A DNA stretch of 64,000 bases from Chengkuizengella sp. SCS-71B (GCF_040100845.1 NZ_JAZHSH010000001.1:1984001-2048000), one strand, 5' to 3'; shown: positions 26,220-35,616, counted from the first letter of the stretch. Numbers and translations: made by a program. The notes: a model not told the origin generated them from the sequence alone.

Positions 26220-27215
26220 ATGGAGTTTTTACAATTTAAAGATGAATTCTTATTAGATGCAGCAAAGTTATTAGCAATCCGACACAAACGTGAAAGAGAG
26301 AAATTTCTCGCACTTCCATTACAATTTGAACATGAAGATCACGCACTAAAGGCAATTCAAGCAGTTTGGGAAAAAGAAAATTCTGAAGGGATAGCTATTT
26401 TTAATAACAAACAAATGATAGGTTATCTGATTGGAACGGTTAACTCCAGTGATTTACGTGGTCGTCATATTTGGATTGATTATGCAGGTTTAGCGATTGC
26501 TGAAAATGAGGATGAGGAGTTATATAGAGACCTTTATACTAAAATTGCTGAGCAATGGTTACAATACGGCTGCTTTGACCACTATGTACTTGTTCCAGCT
26601 GGAAATCGTTCAATATTGGATGCTTGGTTAAAATTAGGGTTTGCATTTGAGCAGGTTCATGCTTTATGTGATATCACAAATCATGCTATGGAAATAGAGA
26701 ATCAACTCCAAATTGAAATTCGTTTAGCTAAAGGATCAGATCAAAGTATAATTACTGATATTGGAGATTTAATTATATCCCATCAAGCCGGAGCACCTGT
26801 GTGGGCTGCAGCTTTACCAGAAGACTTAACAGAAATACGAAAAGGGTATGGCGGTATAGTAGAAGACCCAAATGCTAAATTATGGATAGCATTTAAGGCG
26901 AATCAATTAATTGCTTTCCAAGGATATTGGGAAACTACAACAAGTAACTCTGATATGATGACACCTGATCGATGTATTGAATTAAGTATAGCTGGAACAA
27001 AGAAAGGAGAGAGAGGAAGTGGGATCGGTAAATTATTAACACAAAAAGGGTTTAGAGATGCAAAGGAAAATGGTTATCAGTATTGTATGTCAGACTGGAG
27101 AATGACTAACTTACAATCATCTAGATTTTGGCCTAAGCGAGGGTTTTATCCTATAGCATACCGATTAACAAGAAAAATTGATCATCGAATCATGTGGGCA
27201 AATGGAAAAAATTAA
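26220..27215 (+). CDS. GNAT N-acetyltransferase with two domains
   Basis: A 331-aa protein with two tandem GNAT domains: residues about 1-150 and 170-330. The second contains the acetyl-CoA loop RGSGIGKLLTQKGFRDAKENG. The start is ATG 26220, with AAAAAAGGAG 8 bases upstream; an upstream GTG would add nine residues. The substrate is unknown. It has no operon partner. Confidence 0.85.
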   Translation: MEFLQFKDEFLLDAAKLLAIRHKREREKFLALPLQFEHEDHALKAIQAVWEKENSEGIAIFNNKQMIGYLIGTVNSSDLRGRHIWIDYAGLAIAENEDEELYRDLYTKIAEQWLQYGCFDHYVLVPAGNRSILDAWLKLGFAFEQVHALCDITNHAMEIENQLQIEIRLAKGSDQSIITDIGDLIISHQAGAPVWAAALPEDLTEIRKGYGGIVEDPNAKLWIAFKANQLIAFQGYWETTTSNSDMMTPDRCIELSIAGTKKGERGSGIGKLLTQKGFRDAKENGYQYCMSDWRMTNLQSSRFWPKRGFYPIAYRLTRKIDHRIMWANGKN

Positions 27216-27228
27216 TTTTATAAATTAA

Positions 27229-27263
27229 AAACCTATTTAGGAATATTTTCCCCAAACAGGTTT
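27229..27263. terminator. shared terminator between GNAT and putR
   Basis: Stem AAACCT/AGGTTT with inner mismatched pairing (TTTAGG/CCCAAA) between two convergent genes. It is probably bidirectional. Confidence 0.45.
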
Positions 27264-27287
27264 CTGAAGCTACTTATTTAAATTATT

Positions 27288-28532
27288 TTATATTTTAGGT
27301 TTATTTTTCTTTAACAGCAATAAGTCTATATATAGCTGACATTTGATATAAAAATTATCAAAGTCTATGGATGTTAGTTCCATGATTTGTTTTAATCTGT
27401 AATTCATCGTATTAGGGTGAATGAATAGTTCTTCAGCTGTCCGTTTTAATTTACAGTTGTTTTTTAAATAAATTTCCAATGTTCGAATAAGGTTAGTATT
27501 ATTTTTGTTGTCGTAATTTTGTAATGTTAAGATCATTTCATTTTCATAACGCTCTTGCATATTTCGCTCTTGAATTGTTGAGATATATCGGTATATTCCT
27601 AAATCTTTATTTTCAATAGGCACTTCATAATCATTGCGATCTACAAATTCTGTTGATTGTATGACTTCTAGTGCTTCAACATAACTTTTTCTTAACTTTC
27701 CTAACTTATCGTATTCATTTCCCATGCCTATCAACAGTTTCTTATGCTGTTCTTCATTTAATAAATCACGTATATTACGAATTAACATTCTCGCTTTATC
27801 ATATGTGAAATATTCTTTGTTAGATTCACTTCCTATAATGACAATCGTTTGATTATTTTCATTTAAAACGATTGCATCAGGCTTAGCATTTTGAAACTCC
27901 TTATTTAATACAGGTTTCATTAGATTTAATTCATCATTATTATGAGCTGAAAATACAACAACAGTAAATCTTACAGGTAAGGTTATATTTGATGAATTTG
28001 CTTGAATTAATATTTGCTGCTCGTTCTCATCTTGGTTTAACAACTCAAACATCATTTGTTCTTTTGTGTTTTGACTAGAGCTTTTATCTTTTAAACGTTT
28101 GAATAATAGAGTCCCAACATGATTTGAAACTTCTTTTAAAAAGTGTAACTCTTCTTCGTTTAAAACGACATCGGCTTCTTGTACCCAAATATAACCAAGA
28201 ATCTGTCCTTTATGTTTAGCACTGACAACGATTCGTTGATATAGTCCAAGCTCTTCAATTTTGTTAATTCGAATTGGGTCGGGGAATTTTTCCAGTTGCC
28301 GAAAGATACCGTCCTTTTTTAAGCGATCTATGATAAACAAGGGGCATTTTTTTGATAAAATGGTTTTCTGCTGTGATGTATCAAAGCGATAAGCAAATTT
28401 AGAACTATAAGAAATCAATTCAAAACTTTTATTTTCTATAATGAGCGGTTTTTTTAAAACAGAACTGATATATTCTGTTAATAGATCAAGATCATTAATC
28501 TTAAATGCTTCGCTCAATTGATTCGGCTCCAT
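27288..28532 (-). CDS. putR: PucR-family regulator of proline catabolism
   Basis: A 414-aa activator with an N-terminal sensory region and a C-terminal PucR-type HTH_30 (RTAEELFIHPNTMNYRLKQIMELT). In B. subtilis PutR switches on the putBCP operon in response to proline. Here it lies just downstream of putP, putC and putB on the same strand, the same arrangement as B. subtilis. It could also control the putB promoter, which carries repeated boxes (33127-33186). Confidence 0.88.
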   Translation of the reverse strand: MEPNQLSEAFKINDLDLLTEYISSVLKKPLIIENKSFELISYSSKFAYRFDTSQQKTILSKKCPLFIIDRLKKDGIFRQLEKFPDPIRINKIEELGLYQRIVVSAKHKGQILGYIWVQEADVVLNEEELHFLKEVSNHVGTLLFKRLKDKSSSQNTKEQMMFELLNQDENEQQILIQANSSNITLPVRFTVVVFSAHNNDELNLMKPVLNKEFQNAKPDAIVLNENNQTIVIIGSESNKEYFTYDKARMLIRNIRDLLNEEQHKKLLIGMGNEYDKLGKLRKSYVEALEVIQSTEFVDRNDYEVPIENKDLGIYRYISTIQERNMQERYENEMILTLQNYDNKNNTNLIRTLEIYLKNNCKLKRTAEELFIHPNTMNYRLKQIMELTSIDFDNFYIKCQLYIDLLLLKKNKPKI

Positions 28533-28616
28533 AACTCCGCTCCTCTAATAAAAAATGTTTTGCTTCTATGTTTATCATCTTGAAAAGTATCACAATTGTC
28601 AAGATATTGTTTCAAA

Positions 28617-30131
28617 TTAAGAGTTTGATTTTAACATGCTTTCCATCTTTTCGAAATTAGTTACGATGCTGCTTTCAGGATTTTTTCCTATTAAACTAAT
28701 GATCACTATCGTAATGAAGCCCAATATAAACCCAGGCACGATTTCATATAAATCAAATGGTATCATTGCTTCCTTGATTACAACACCAGCTTCATTTAAT
28801 TCAGGTGTAGAAAGGAGCTTCCAGATAACAACTGTAGCAGCACCAACAATCATTCCACCTAAAGCCCCATTCCGAGTCATTCTTTTCCAAAATAATGAGA
28901 GAATTATAATAGGACCAAATGCTGCTCCAAAACCTGCCCAAGCATAACTAACTAAATCAAGAACAGAACTTTCAGGGTTAAAGGCGAGGAAAATGGCTAT
29001 CAGTGCTATAACGAGTACGGAGATTCTTCCTACCCAAATTAATTCTTTAGAGGATGCAGAGGGACGAATTAATACTTTGTAAAAGTCTTCGGCAATGGCA
29101 CTGGATGATACAAGCAACTGTGAATCAATTGTACTCATAATAGCTGATAAAATAGCAGCAAGCAAAAATCCTGAAACAACAGGGTGGAATAATACATTTG
29201 CTGCTTCTATAAAAACAGTCTCGGCATCTGTTAATGGAGTACCAGCAAAATAAGCAATTCCTACAAAACCAGTGAAGATCGCGCCAAATAATGAAATGAC
29301 CATCCAAGTCATACCTATAAATCTTGCTTTAGGTATTTCTCTTTGATGTTTTATAGCCATAAATCTTGTCAAAATATGAGGTTGTCCAAAATATCCTAAT
29401 CCCCATGCCATTAATGAAATAATTCCTAAGAAACCAGCACCACTAAAAACATCCAATCTGCTCGGATCGATTTCACCAATACGATGAGCCGTTTCATTCC
29501 AGCCTCCCATATTTCCAATCATGACAATAGGTACGACAACTAGAGCTAGAAACATTAATATACCTTGGAAAAAATCAGTCCAGCTTACTGCTAGAAACCC
29601 ACCTAACAGCGTGTAAGAAATGATGACTAGAGCACCAACCCAGAGGGCAATCTGATATTCTAATCCAAATGTATTCTCAAAAAGAAGGGCTCCTCCTACT
29701 AAACCAGATGATGTATAAAAAGTAAAAAATAATAAAACAACAAATGCGGAGATCACGCGAAGGAGTTTAGAAGAATCTTGAAATCGGTTTTCGAAAAAAT
29801 CTGGGATAGTAATCGAATCGTTTGCGATTTCTGTATATACACGAAGTCTTTTAGCAACAAATTGCCAATTTAAATAGGCTCCAAGAGCTAGCCCAACACA
29901 TATCCAGGTCGCCTGCATACCAGCTGCATACGCATAACCCGGTAATCCTAACAATAACCAACCACTCATATCAGAGGCACCCGCACTTAAAGCAGCAACT
30001 GAACCACCTAAACGTCTACCGCCCAAGACATAATCAGATAAGTTATTCGTTTTTTTATAGGCAACCCAACCTATGATAAGCATACCAATTAAATAAATAA
30101 TAAATGTAGTTAAAGTCGCTCCACTAATCAT
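28617..30131 (-). CDS. putP: sodium/proline symporter PutP
   Basis: A 504-aa sodium:solute symporter with about 13 transmembrane helices and the SSS motif GGRRLGGSVAALSAGASDMSG near the N-terminus. It imports proline for catabolism by PutB and PutC. The ATG at 30131 comes one base after the stop of a 34-residue membrane peptide gene (30133-30237) that carries the putP RBS (AAAGGAG). It therefore looks translationally coupled to that peptide. Confidence 0.92.
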   Translation of the reverse strand: MISGATLTTFIIYLIGMLIIGWVAYKKTNNLSDYVLGGRRLGGSVAALSAGASDMSGWLLLGLPGYAYAAGMQATWICVGLALGAYLNWQFVAKRLRVYTEIANDSITIPDFFENRFQDSSKLLRVISAFVVLLFFTFYTSSGLVGGALLFENTFGLEYQIALWVGALVIISYTLLGGFLAVSWTDFFQGILMFLALVVVPIVMIGNMGGWNETAHRIGEIDPSRLDVFSGAGFLGIISLMAWGLGYFGQPHILTRFMAIKHQREIPKARFIGMTWMVISLFGAIFTGFVGIAYFAGTPLTDAETVFIEAANVLFHPVVSGFLLAAILSAIMSTIDSQLLVSSSAIAEDFYKVLIRPSASSKELIWVGRISVLVIALIAIFLAFNPESSVLDLVSYAWAGFGAAFGPIIILSLFWKRMTRNGALGGMIVGAATVVIWKLLSTPELNEAGVVIKEAMIPFDLYEIVPGFILGFITIVIISLIGKNPESSIVTNFEKMESMLKSNS

Positions 30132-30132
30132 A

Positions 30133-30237
30133 TTAATTTCTCCTTTCTTTCAAATAAGAGATTAAACTAATTATCACCAATAACGGCATAGGCAGCAGTA
30201 ACCAAAACCAAGTTGCGGTCGTTAGTCCATAATCCAT
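30133..30237 (-). CDS. 34-residue membrane peptide coupled to putP
   Basis: Unannotated short gene: 34 codons starting MDYGLTTATWFWLLPMPL, with one hydrophobic helix (about residues 9-29) and a basic tail KERRN. RBS GGAGG lies 7 bases before the ATG. Its stop (TAA 30133-30135) is one base before the putP ATG, and its last codons contain the putP RBS. It resembles, in size and position, small subunits described for other secondary transporters. A role with PutP is inferred from coupling. Confidence 0.65.
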   Translation of the reverse strand: MDYGLTTATWFWLLLPMPLLVIISLISYLKERRN

Positions 30238-30266
30238 TTAACTCACCTCCGATGACAATAGGATTT

Positions 30267-30281
30267 TGAGAAACGCTCTCA
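30267..30281. promoter_or_regulatory. palindromic site upstream of the putP unit
   Basis: TGAGAAACGCTCTCA is a near-perfect palindrome centred on ACGC, 30 bases before the peptide start. It partly resembles a cre site on one half only. It may bind PutR or CcpA. Confidence 0.35.
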
Positions 30282-30337
30282 TTTAATTGTATGAATGTTA
30301 TTCTTACCCTTATGATAGATGAAAAAAAGAACAAAAA

Positions 30338-30373
30338 CTACCTTGAGAGAGTAATTCATATTCTTCAAGGTAG
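30338..30373 (-). terminator. terminator after putC
   Basis: Stem CTACCTTGA (30338-30346) and TCAAGGTAG (30365-30373), followed on the minus strand by a T-rich stretch (TTTTTGTTCTTTTTTT). It separates putC from the putP unit. Confidence 0.75.
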
Positions 30374-30412
30374 TTGTATTTAAAATTTTATATCTTCACT
30401 TTTTGGGGTGAA

Positions 30413-31957
30413 TTAGAGTGTTTCGCTGATTGTTTTAGGCAGCATATGTTGGATTAGGTAGTCAGGACCGCCTGCTTTGGAATCTGTACCTGACATGTTG
30501 AATCCGCCAAACGGTTGATATCCAACGATAGCACCTGTACAGGTACGATTAAAGTATAGGTTACCAACATAGAAGTTTTCTTTTGCATATTCGATATGCT
30601 CACGATCATTAGAAATTAGTGCACCTGTTAGACCATATTCTGTATTGTTTGCAATTTCAATGGCTTCTTCAAAGTCTTTTGCTTTTGCAAATGCAACAAC
30701 AGGTCCGAATATTTCTTCTTGCATGATTCGTGCTTTAGGATCTACATCAGCAATAATAGTTGGTTCGATGAAGAATCCTTTTGAATCATCTCCATTTCCA
30801 CCTAAAACTAAACGACCTTCTTCTTTACCAACTTGAATATAAGACATAATTTTATCAAAGGAAGCTTGATCAATGACAGGTCCCATATAAGTATTATAAT
30901 CTGTTGGATCTCCAACAATTTTATCTTTTGCTATTTCAATGACTCTATTTAACACTTCATCATAAACATCTTGGTGGATAACTGCTCGAGAACCTGCAGA
31001 ACATTTTTGTCCTGAGAATCCAAATGCTGATCTGAAAATGGATTCAGCTGCGACTTCTAAGTCGGCATTTTTATCAACAACAACAGTATCTTTCCCACCC
31101 ATTTCAATAATTGTTCTCTTTAACCAAATCTGACCAGGGTTTACTTTTGAAGCACGTTCAAAAATTCGAGTACCGACTTCGCGGGAACCAGTAAAAGTAA
31201 TTAAACTTGTTTTAGGATGATCTACTAAGAAGTCTCCAACTTCAGCACCACTTCCTGGGCAAAAATTAACTACCCCTTTAGGGAGACCTGCTTCTTCAAG
31301 TACTTCAACAAATTTATAAGCAACAACAGGTGTGGTACTTGCAGGTTTTAGTACAACTGTATTTCCAGTAACGATAGGAGCTACTGTAGTTCCAGCCATA
31401 ATAGCAAATGGGAAGTTCCATGGTGAAATAACTACTGTTACTCCCATTGGAGTATAAATATATTTATTGTACTCACCATCGCGACTAGATACAGGAGTTC
31501 CATCTTTTAATCTAATCATTTCTCTAGCATAATATTCTAAGAAATCAATTGCTTCGGCTGTATCAGCATCAGCTTCATTCCAAGGTTTACCGGATTCTTT
31601 GATTAATAATGCAGAAAATTCAGCTTTTCTTCTGCGGATAATTGCAGCTGCACGGAATAAGATATCAGCGCGAGCTTCTGGATTCCACTTTTTCCAAGTT
31701 TTAAAGGCAGTTTCTGCTGCATTGATCGCTTCTCCAGCAAGTTCCTGATTTGCTTTTGAAACCGTACCAATTACTTCATTTTTATTAGCTGGATTGTAGG
31801 AAACAATTTTACTTTCTGTTTTAATTCGTTCACCATTTATGATAAGTTCATAATCGTTACCGAATTCTTCCTCAACTTGTTGTAAAGCTGCTTTCATTTC
31901 TTGTTGGTTACTTTCCTTTGAAAAATCTAAAAATGGTTCGTGTTTATAAGGTCTCAT
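30413..31957 (-). CDS. putC: 1-pyrroline-5-carboxylate dehydrogenase
   Basis: A 514-aa NAD-dependent aldehyde dehydrogenase that oxidises P5C/glutamate semialdehyde to glutamate. Catalytic residues are the glutamate in IIEMGGKD and the cysteine in [13 protein letters not shown]. Length and the order putB-putC match the Bacillus put operon; RocA is the paralogous alternative, but the adjacent proline dehydrogenase favours PutC. RBS AGGAG precedes the ATG. A weak AT-rich hairpin (GAATATTTT/AAAATATTC near 32033-32066) lies between it and putB. Confidence 0.93.
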   Translation of the reverse strand: MRPYKHEPFLDFSKESNQQEMKAALQQVEEEFGNDYELIINGERIKTESKIVSYNPANKNEVIGTVSKANQELAGEAINAAETAFKTWKKWNPEARADILFRAAAIIRRRKAEFSALLIKESGKPWNEADADTAEAIDFLEYYAREMIRLKDGTPVSSRDGEYNKYIYTPMGVTVVISPWNFPFAIMAGTTVAPIVTGNTVVLKPASTTPVVAYKFVEVLEEAGLPKGVVNFCPGSGAEVGDFLVDHPKTSLITFTGSREVGTRIFERASKVNPGQIWLKRTIIEMGGKDTVVVDKNADLEVAAESIFRSAFGFSGQKCSAGSRAVIHQDVYDEVLNRVIEIAKDKIVGDPTDYNTYMGPVIDQASFDKIMSYIQVGKEEGRLVLGGNGDDSKGFFIEPTIIADVDPKARIMQEEIFGPVVAFAKAKDFEEAIEIANNTEYGLTGALISNDREHIEYAKENFYVGNLYFNRTCTGAIVGYQPFGGFNMSGTDSKAGGPDYLIQHMLPKTISETL

Positions 31958-32108
31958 ATTATTTTTCTCCTTTAATAAATACTAATTAATGTTTTTAATG
32001 AATCAATGTTTCCCATAAAATGTTAATAGGAATATTTTGTTCTTGAATCCTAGAAAATATTCTAACAAATTGGAGTACTTATATAGACATTTTAATTTTC
32101 TAATAAAA

Positions 32109-33026
32109 TTAGCTTTTAAATAGTCCTTTTGCTACAAAGGCAACATTGGCAGGTCTTTCAGCAAGTCTTCTCATAAAATAACCATACCAATCGTTTCCAT
32201 AAGGGACATAAACTCTCATTTTATAACCTTGTTTAACTAGCTCTCGTTGTGTTTGTGCTCTCATGCCATATAACATTTGAAATTCAAACAAATCACGACT
32301 AATATTATTTTCTTCAGCAAATTGCTTCGTAAAGTTAATGATTTGATCATCATGAGTTGCTACCGCAGTATAATTACCATTGTTTAGATGGTCCTTTATC
32401 ATTTGTTTGAGGTTTTCGTCAACATCTTTCTTTTCTTGATGTGCTACATCAGCAGATTCCTTATATGCGCCCTTTACCAGACGTAAATTAGGTAAAAGTG
32501 TTTTCAAATCATCGATATCTTCTCTAGATCGATACAAATAAGATTGAATGACGGTACCTACATTATCAAATTCTGCTTTTAACCCTTTAAATATATCTAG
32601 CGTTGCTTGGCATCTTGTTTCATCTTCCATATCAATCGTTACAAAAATGCCATATTTTTGAGCTTCATTTAAAATAGACCGCATATTTTCAAATACCAAG
32701 TTATAATCAATATCCAGCCCTAGGGATGTAAGTTTTACGGATGTTTGTGAATCAAGGTTTTCTTTTGCAATGGTTTGAATTGTATGGATCTCTTGAGCTG
32801 TACGTTCATGTGTTTCATCAATGGAATTTACAAATTCACCAAGATGATCTACCGTTGTGCACAAACCCATTTCATTTAATTTTTTTATGACTGGCACTGT
32901 ACGATCAAAGTCTATTCCTCCAACCACTTTTGAAGCACCGAATTTTAAACCGTAACGTTTTGCCATTTTGTTTAAAGATTTATTTTTAGATAAGTATAAG
33001 AAAAAGTTTCTAGATAACGCTTCCAC
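32109..33026 (-). CDS. putB: proline dehydrogenase
   Basis: A 305-aa FAD enzyme oxidising L-proline to 1-pyrroline-5-carboxylate. The barrel motif ending YGNDWYGYFMRRLAERPAN is characteristic of the Gram-positive PutB/FadM group, and length is typical. The start is GTG 33026 with AGGAGG 6 bases upstream. First gene of the put cluster; its promoter region (33027-33340) carries direct repeats and a dyad that may bind PutR. Confidence 0.92.
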   Translation of the reverse strand: MEALSRNFFLYLSKNKSLNKMAKRYGLKFGASKVVGGIDFDRTVPVIKKLNEMGLCTTVDHLGEFVNSIDETHERTAQEIHTIQTIAKENLDSQTSVKLTSLGLDIDYNLVFENMRSILNEAQKYGIFVTIDMEDETRCQATLDIFKGLKAEFDNVGTVIQSYLYRSREDIDDLKTLLPNLRLVKGAYKESADVAHQEKKDVDENLKQMIKDHLNNGNYTAVATHDDQIINFTKQFAEENNISRDLFEFQMLYGMRAQTQRELVKQGYKMRVYVPYGNDWYGYFMRRLAERPANVAFVAKGLFKS

Positions 33027-33126
33027 AGTATACCTCCTATTCCTAATAGTTGGACAATCGCACAGTCAGTTGATATTTTAGTCTGTTGGATTGAAGTTAA
33101 TATATTTATTATATGTGTAGTGGAAT

Positions 33127-33186
33127 TTATTGAACAATGTGTGGTGCAAACAATATTATTGAACATTTATTGTGGTTCAGACACAA
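33127..33186. promoter_or_regulatory. putative PutR operator region of putB
   Basis: Two direct repeats TTATTGAACA at 33127-33136 and 33156-33165, spaced 29 bases (about three helical turns), then a dyad TTGTG-N7-CACAA (33170-33186). The dyad resembles the TTGTGG/CCACAA box reported for B. subtilis PutR. The link to PutR is inferred from position. Confidence 0.45.
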
Positions 33187-33337
33187 ATTATAAAATGTAA
33201 CATTCAGCAGCTTAAATCACAACCTGCAACACAAGGAGCGTTAATATCCGTAATTCCTAATCAAGACAAAACAAAAAATAAAGTGTAATACACTAAATTT
33301 AATGAATAGAACAAGCGTTTGATTCGACAAAATGTGG

Positions 33338-33343
33338 TATAAT
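33338..33343 (+). promoter_or_regulatory. -10 box of the toxin promoter
   Basis: TATAAT, preceded by TGTGG, with a GTTTGA-like -35 about 16 bases upstream. It lies about 65 bases before the toxin start. Confidence 0.55.
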
Positions 33344-33408
33344 ATGTAAGCAATGGGATATAGCACTCACTGGTGATTGGCCCATCTCCTGAGAAAGGAG
33401 GTGACGCC

Positions 33409-33492
33409 ATGGAAATTAATGATGCATTAATATTGATGATCATGTTCAGTATGCTTATTCTAACTTTACTTTCATACCTCAAAAAAAAATAA
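33409..33492 (+). CDS. small holin-like type I toxin (TxpA/BsrG-like)
   Basis: A 27-codon gene: MEINDALILMIMFSML followed by a hydrophobic stretch and the tail YLKKK. The strong RBS AAAGGAGGTGACGCC before ATG is a hallmark of the putative holin-like toxin family in Bacillales. One transmembrane helix covers about residues 5-24. Downstream are two hairpins and an antisense transcription unit, matching the txpA/ratA layout. The peptide would depolarise or damage the membrane when not silenced. Confidence 0.8.
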   Translation: MEINDALILMIMFSMLILTLLSYLKKK

Positions 33493-33634
33493 TCCCCCAA
33501 TAACCCAGTTATGTTGGGGGACTATTCATCTTTATACCGATCACCCTGAGAGGCAATCATTGTAAGACCGTAGATGCTGGCACATCTGCGGTCTTTATCA
33601 GTTTATTCATTTGTTCATAATCTGATACTCTTTT
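33483..33634 (-). ncRNA. putative antisense RNA antitoxin (RatA/SR4-like)
   Basis: Convergent to the toxin. The minus strand has a -10-like TATAAT (plus-strand ATTATA at 33641-33646) and, about 150 bases on, a strong terminator: stem CCCCCAATAAC/GTTATGTTGGGGG (33494-33520) followed by a long T-run. The RNA would overlap the 3' end of the toxin mRNA. Boundaries are estimated. Confidence 0.55.
33565..33597 (+). terminator. toxin mRNA terminator
   Basis: Stem AGACCGTAGATG (33565-33576) and CATCTGCGGTCT (33583-33594), 12 pairs with one G-U, followed by a short T stretch. The toxin transcript probably ends here, overlapping the antisense RNA by about 100 bases. Confidence 0.65.
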
Positions 33635-33792
33635 ATTTAGATTATACTTGTTTTAATATCATTATGAAATGATTATATTTAGCTACGATCGTTTTTTGTT
33701 TCAGAAAACAGTGAGTGTGATGAAAAACTATGTATACATTGGTTTTCATTTCGAATAAAATAGAGATAAATGGCAAATGAAGGGGGAGTATT

Positions 33793-33870
33793 ATGCCATC
33801 AGGAATCGGGTACGGAGATAGTGGAAGTGGTGACTCAGGCGGTGTAGATAGCGGTGGAGGAGGGGATTAA
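33793..33870 (+). CDS. glycine-rich 25-residue peptide
   Basis: Short gene with a good RBS (AGGGGGAG): MPSGIGYGDSGSGDSGGVD then GGGG and D. Almost half the residues are glycine. No membrane segment or leader motif. It lies 72 bases upstream of a LiaF-like gene in the same direction. It could be a real secreted or structural peptide, or a chance frame; the RBS and spacing favour a gene. Confidence 0.4.
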   Translation: MPSGIGYGDSGSGDSGGVDSGGGGD

Positions 33871-33942
33871 TTTTCTCCTTCTGTAATAAATTTATTTCAT
33901 ATTCATATGTTAGATGAAACTAAAGTAAAGGGTGGGAAATAA

Positions 33943-34641
33943 ATGAAAAGTAAATACATATTTGGAATCATCGTGATTGCCATAGGCGTATTTCTTTTAC
34001 TAAATAGTACGGAAATTATAGATTTGAATTTAGGTTATTTATTTCGAAACTTTTGGCCTTTAATATTAGTTTTTTTAGGTATAGTAAGCATGTTCAATCA
34101 TTCAAATTCAAAATCTGGTGGTCTTATTCTTTTAACCATAGGTGTATTATTGCAACTACGCATTTTAGATGTTTTTAATATTTTTGAGTATGCTTCCTAT
34201 TGGCCTGTACTTCTTATCATTGTAGGCGTATGGATTATGTTCTCAAACAGGACTAATCCAAATAAAGAATATAATTTTAAAAAGGGTAAATTAAATCTGG
34301 ATACGAAAGATAAGATTAAAACGATTGGAGCCTTTTCTGGCTCAGATTTGAAAAATGTTTCACAAGACTTTAAAGGTGGTAGTATCGTTGTAGCGTTTGG
34401 TGAAGTAAACTTGGATTTAAGAGAAGCAAACATTTCACAGGATGAAATTACGATTGATATTGTCGTTGCGTTTGGTGAAGTTGATATCATTATCCCTGAG
34501 GGATGGAATGTGGAAATTAAAGGAGTTCCAGTTTTTGGTGATTGGAGAAATAGAACTAACAACAGATCTAGTAATCCAGAATCTCCTACATTAGTCGTTG
34601 ATTGTGTCATTGTTTTTGGTGAAGTTGTTATCAAAAATTAA
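33943..34641 (+). CDS. LiaF-like cell-envelope stress protein
   Basis: A 232-aa protein with about four N-terminal transmembrane helices (residues 1-105, DUF5668/LiaI-LiaF type) and a C-terminal cytoplasmic beta-helix domain with repeated VAFGEV/VFGEV units (PF09922-type, 'cell wall-active antibiotics response'). In B. subtilis LiaF inhibits the LiaRS two-component system. No histidine kinase or response regulator gene is adjacent, so this copy may work alone or with distant partners. RBS GGTGGG precedes the ATG. Confidence 0.8.
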   Translation: MKSKYIFGIIVIAIGVFLLLNSTEIIDLNLGYLFRNFWPLILVFLGIVSMFNHSNSKSGGLILLTIGVLLQLRILDVFNIFEYASYWPVLLIIVGVWIMFSNRTNPNKEYNFKKGKLNLDTKDKIKTIGAFSGSDLKNVSQDFKGGSIVVAFGEVNLDLREANISQDEITIDIVVAFGEVDIIIPEGWNVEIKGVPVFGDWRNRTNNRSSNPESPTLVVDCVIVFGEVVIKN

Positions 34642-34752
34642 AAATCACATTATGATGAAAATGAATGGTTTATTTAGAACATTACTCGTAATTAATGAAG
34701 TTGTAAAAAAATATTATTATTATTTATGAAACAAATGTGGAGGTTTAATTTT

Positions 34753-35571
34753 TTGAGTGAAGCAAATGTTATAAAAAAATCAGATAAAATAAATTCAATA
34801 CACACCTTAAAAGCAGATTTTAAAAAATTAGGACTAAAAGAAGGCATGACCCTAATCGTCCACTCATCATTAAGCTCATTAGGATGGGTGAGTGGAGGGT
34901 CAGCTGCAGTGGTACAAGTTTTGATGGATGTTCTTACAGAAGAAGGGACATTGATTATGCCAACACATTCATCAAACCTTTCAGAACCTTCTTATTGGGA
35001 AAACCCTCCTGTTCCTGAAAACTGGTGGCAAGTAATTAGAGATACAATGCCAGCATTTGATCCTCAAATTACACCTACATGGTATATGGGGAAAATAGTT
35101 GAAACATTTCGTACGTTCCCAAACGTTAAAAGGAGTTACCATCCTTTATTTTCATTTGCAGCATGGGGAAAACATGCTGAACAAGTGACGAAAGGACATT
35201 CATTAGAAGATGGGTTAGGTGAGAAATCACCTCTTTCAAAAATATATGATTTGGATAGTTTTGTTTTATTACTTGGAGTAGATTATGAAAATAATACTTC
35301 ATTTCATTTATCAGAAAATAGAGTACCCATATATACCAAAGAGACTCAAGGTGCTCCAATTATAGAAAAAGGTAAAAGAGTATGGAAAACATTTAGTCAC
35401 ATAAATATGAATTCTGATTGTTTTAATGAAATAGGTCAAGATTTTGAGAAAGATCATAGTGTATTTATAGGTTACATTGGCATGACCAAAGCGAAATTAT
35501 TTAAGCAAAAAGAATGTGTAGATTTTGGTGAGAAGTGGTTAAGAGAAAAAACCTCACATAAAGAATCTTAG
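34753..35571 (+). CDS. AAC(3)-family N-acetyltransferase (YokD-like)
   Basis: A 272-aa protein of the aminoglycoside 3-N-acetyltransferase fold (LIVHSSLSSLGWVSGG; GTLIMPTHSSNLSEP; RSYHPLFSFAAWGKHA). Bacillus relatives such as YokD have this length and unproven substrate. The start TTG 34753 has GGAGG about 9 bases upstream; an ATG at 34726 would put the RBS inside the gene. Resistance to aminoglycosides cannot be claimed from sequence. A large hairpin follows it. Confidence 0.82.
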   Translation: MSEANVIKKSDKINSIHTLKADFKKLGLKEGMTLIVHSSLSSLGWVSGGSAAVVQVLMDVLTEEGTLIMPTHSSNLSEPSYWENPPVPENWWQVIRDTMPAFDPQITPTWYMGKIVETFRTFPNVKRSYHPLFSFAAWGKHAEQVTKGHSLEDGLGEKSPLSKIYDLDSFVLLLGVDYENNTSFHLSENRVPIYTKETQGAPIIEKGKRVWKTFSHINMNSDCFNEIGQDFEKDHSVFIGYIGMTKAKLFKQKECVDFGEKWLREKTSHKES

Positions 35572-35616
35572 TGTATTTGTTAAACACTGGGTTTTAACCT
35601 TATAATCTAATATTAT

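Noticed and set aside
33170-33290. Plus-strand open stretch ending QPATQGALISVIPNQDKT before a stop at about 33290
   Set aside because: It has no start codon or RBS and overlaps the putB promoter; at most a remnant of an old gene end.
34197-34634. 145-codon minus-strand frame opposite the LiaF-like gene
   Set aside because: A shadow of the VFGEV repeats; no RBS or family resemblance.
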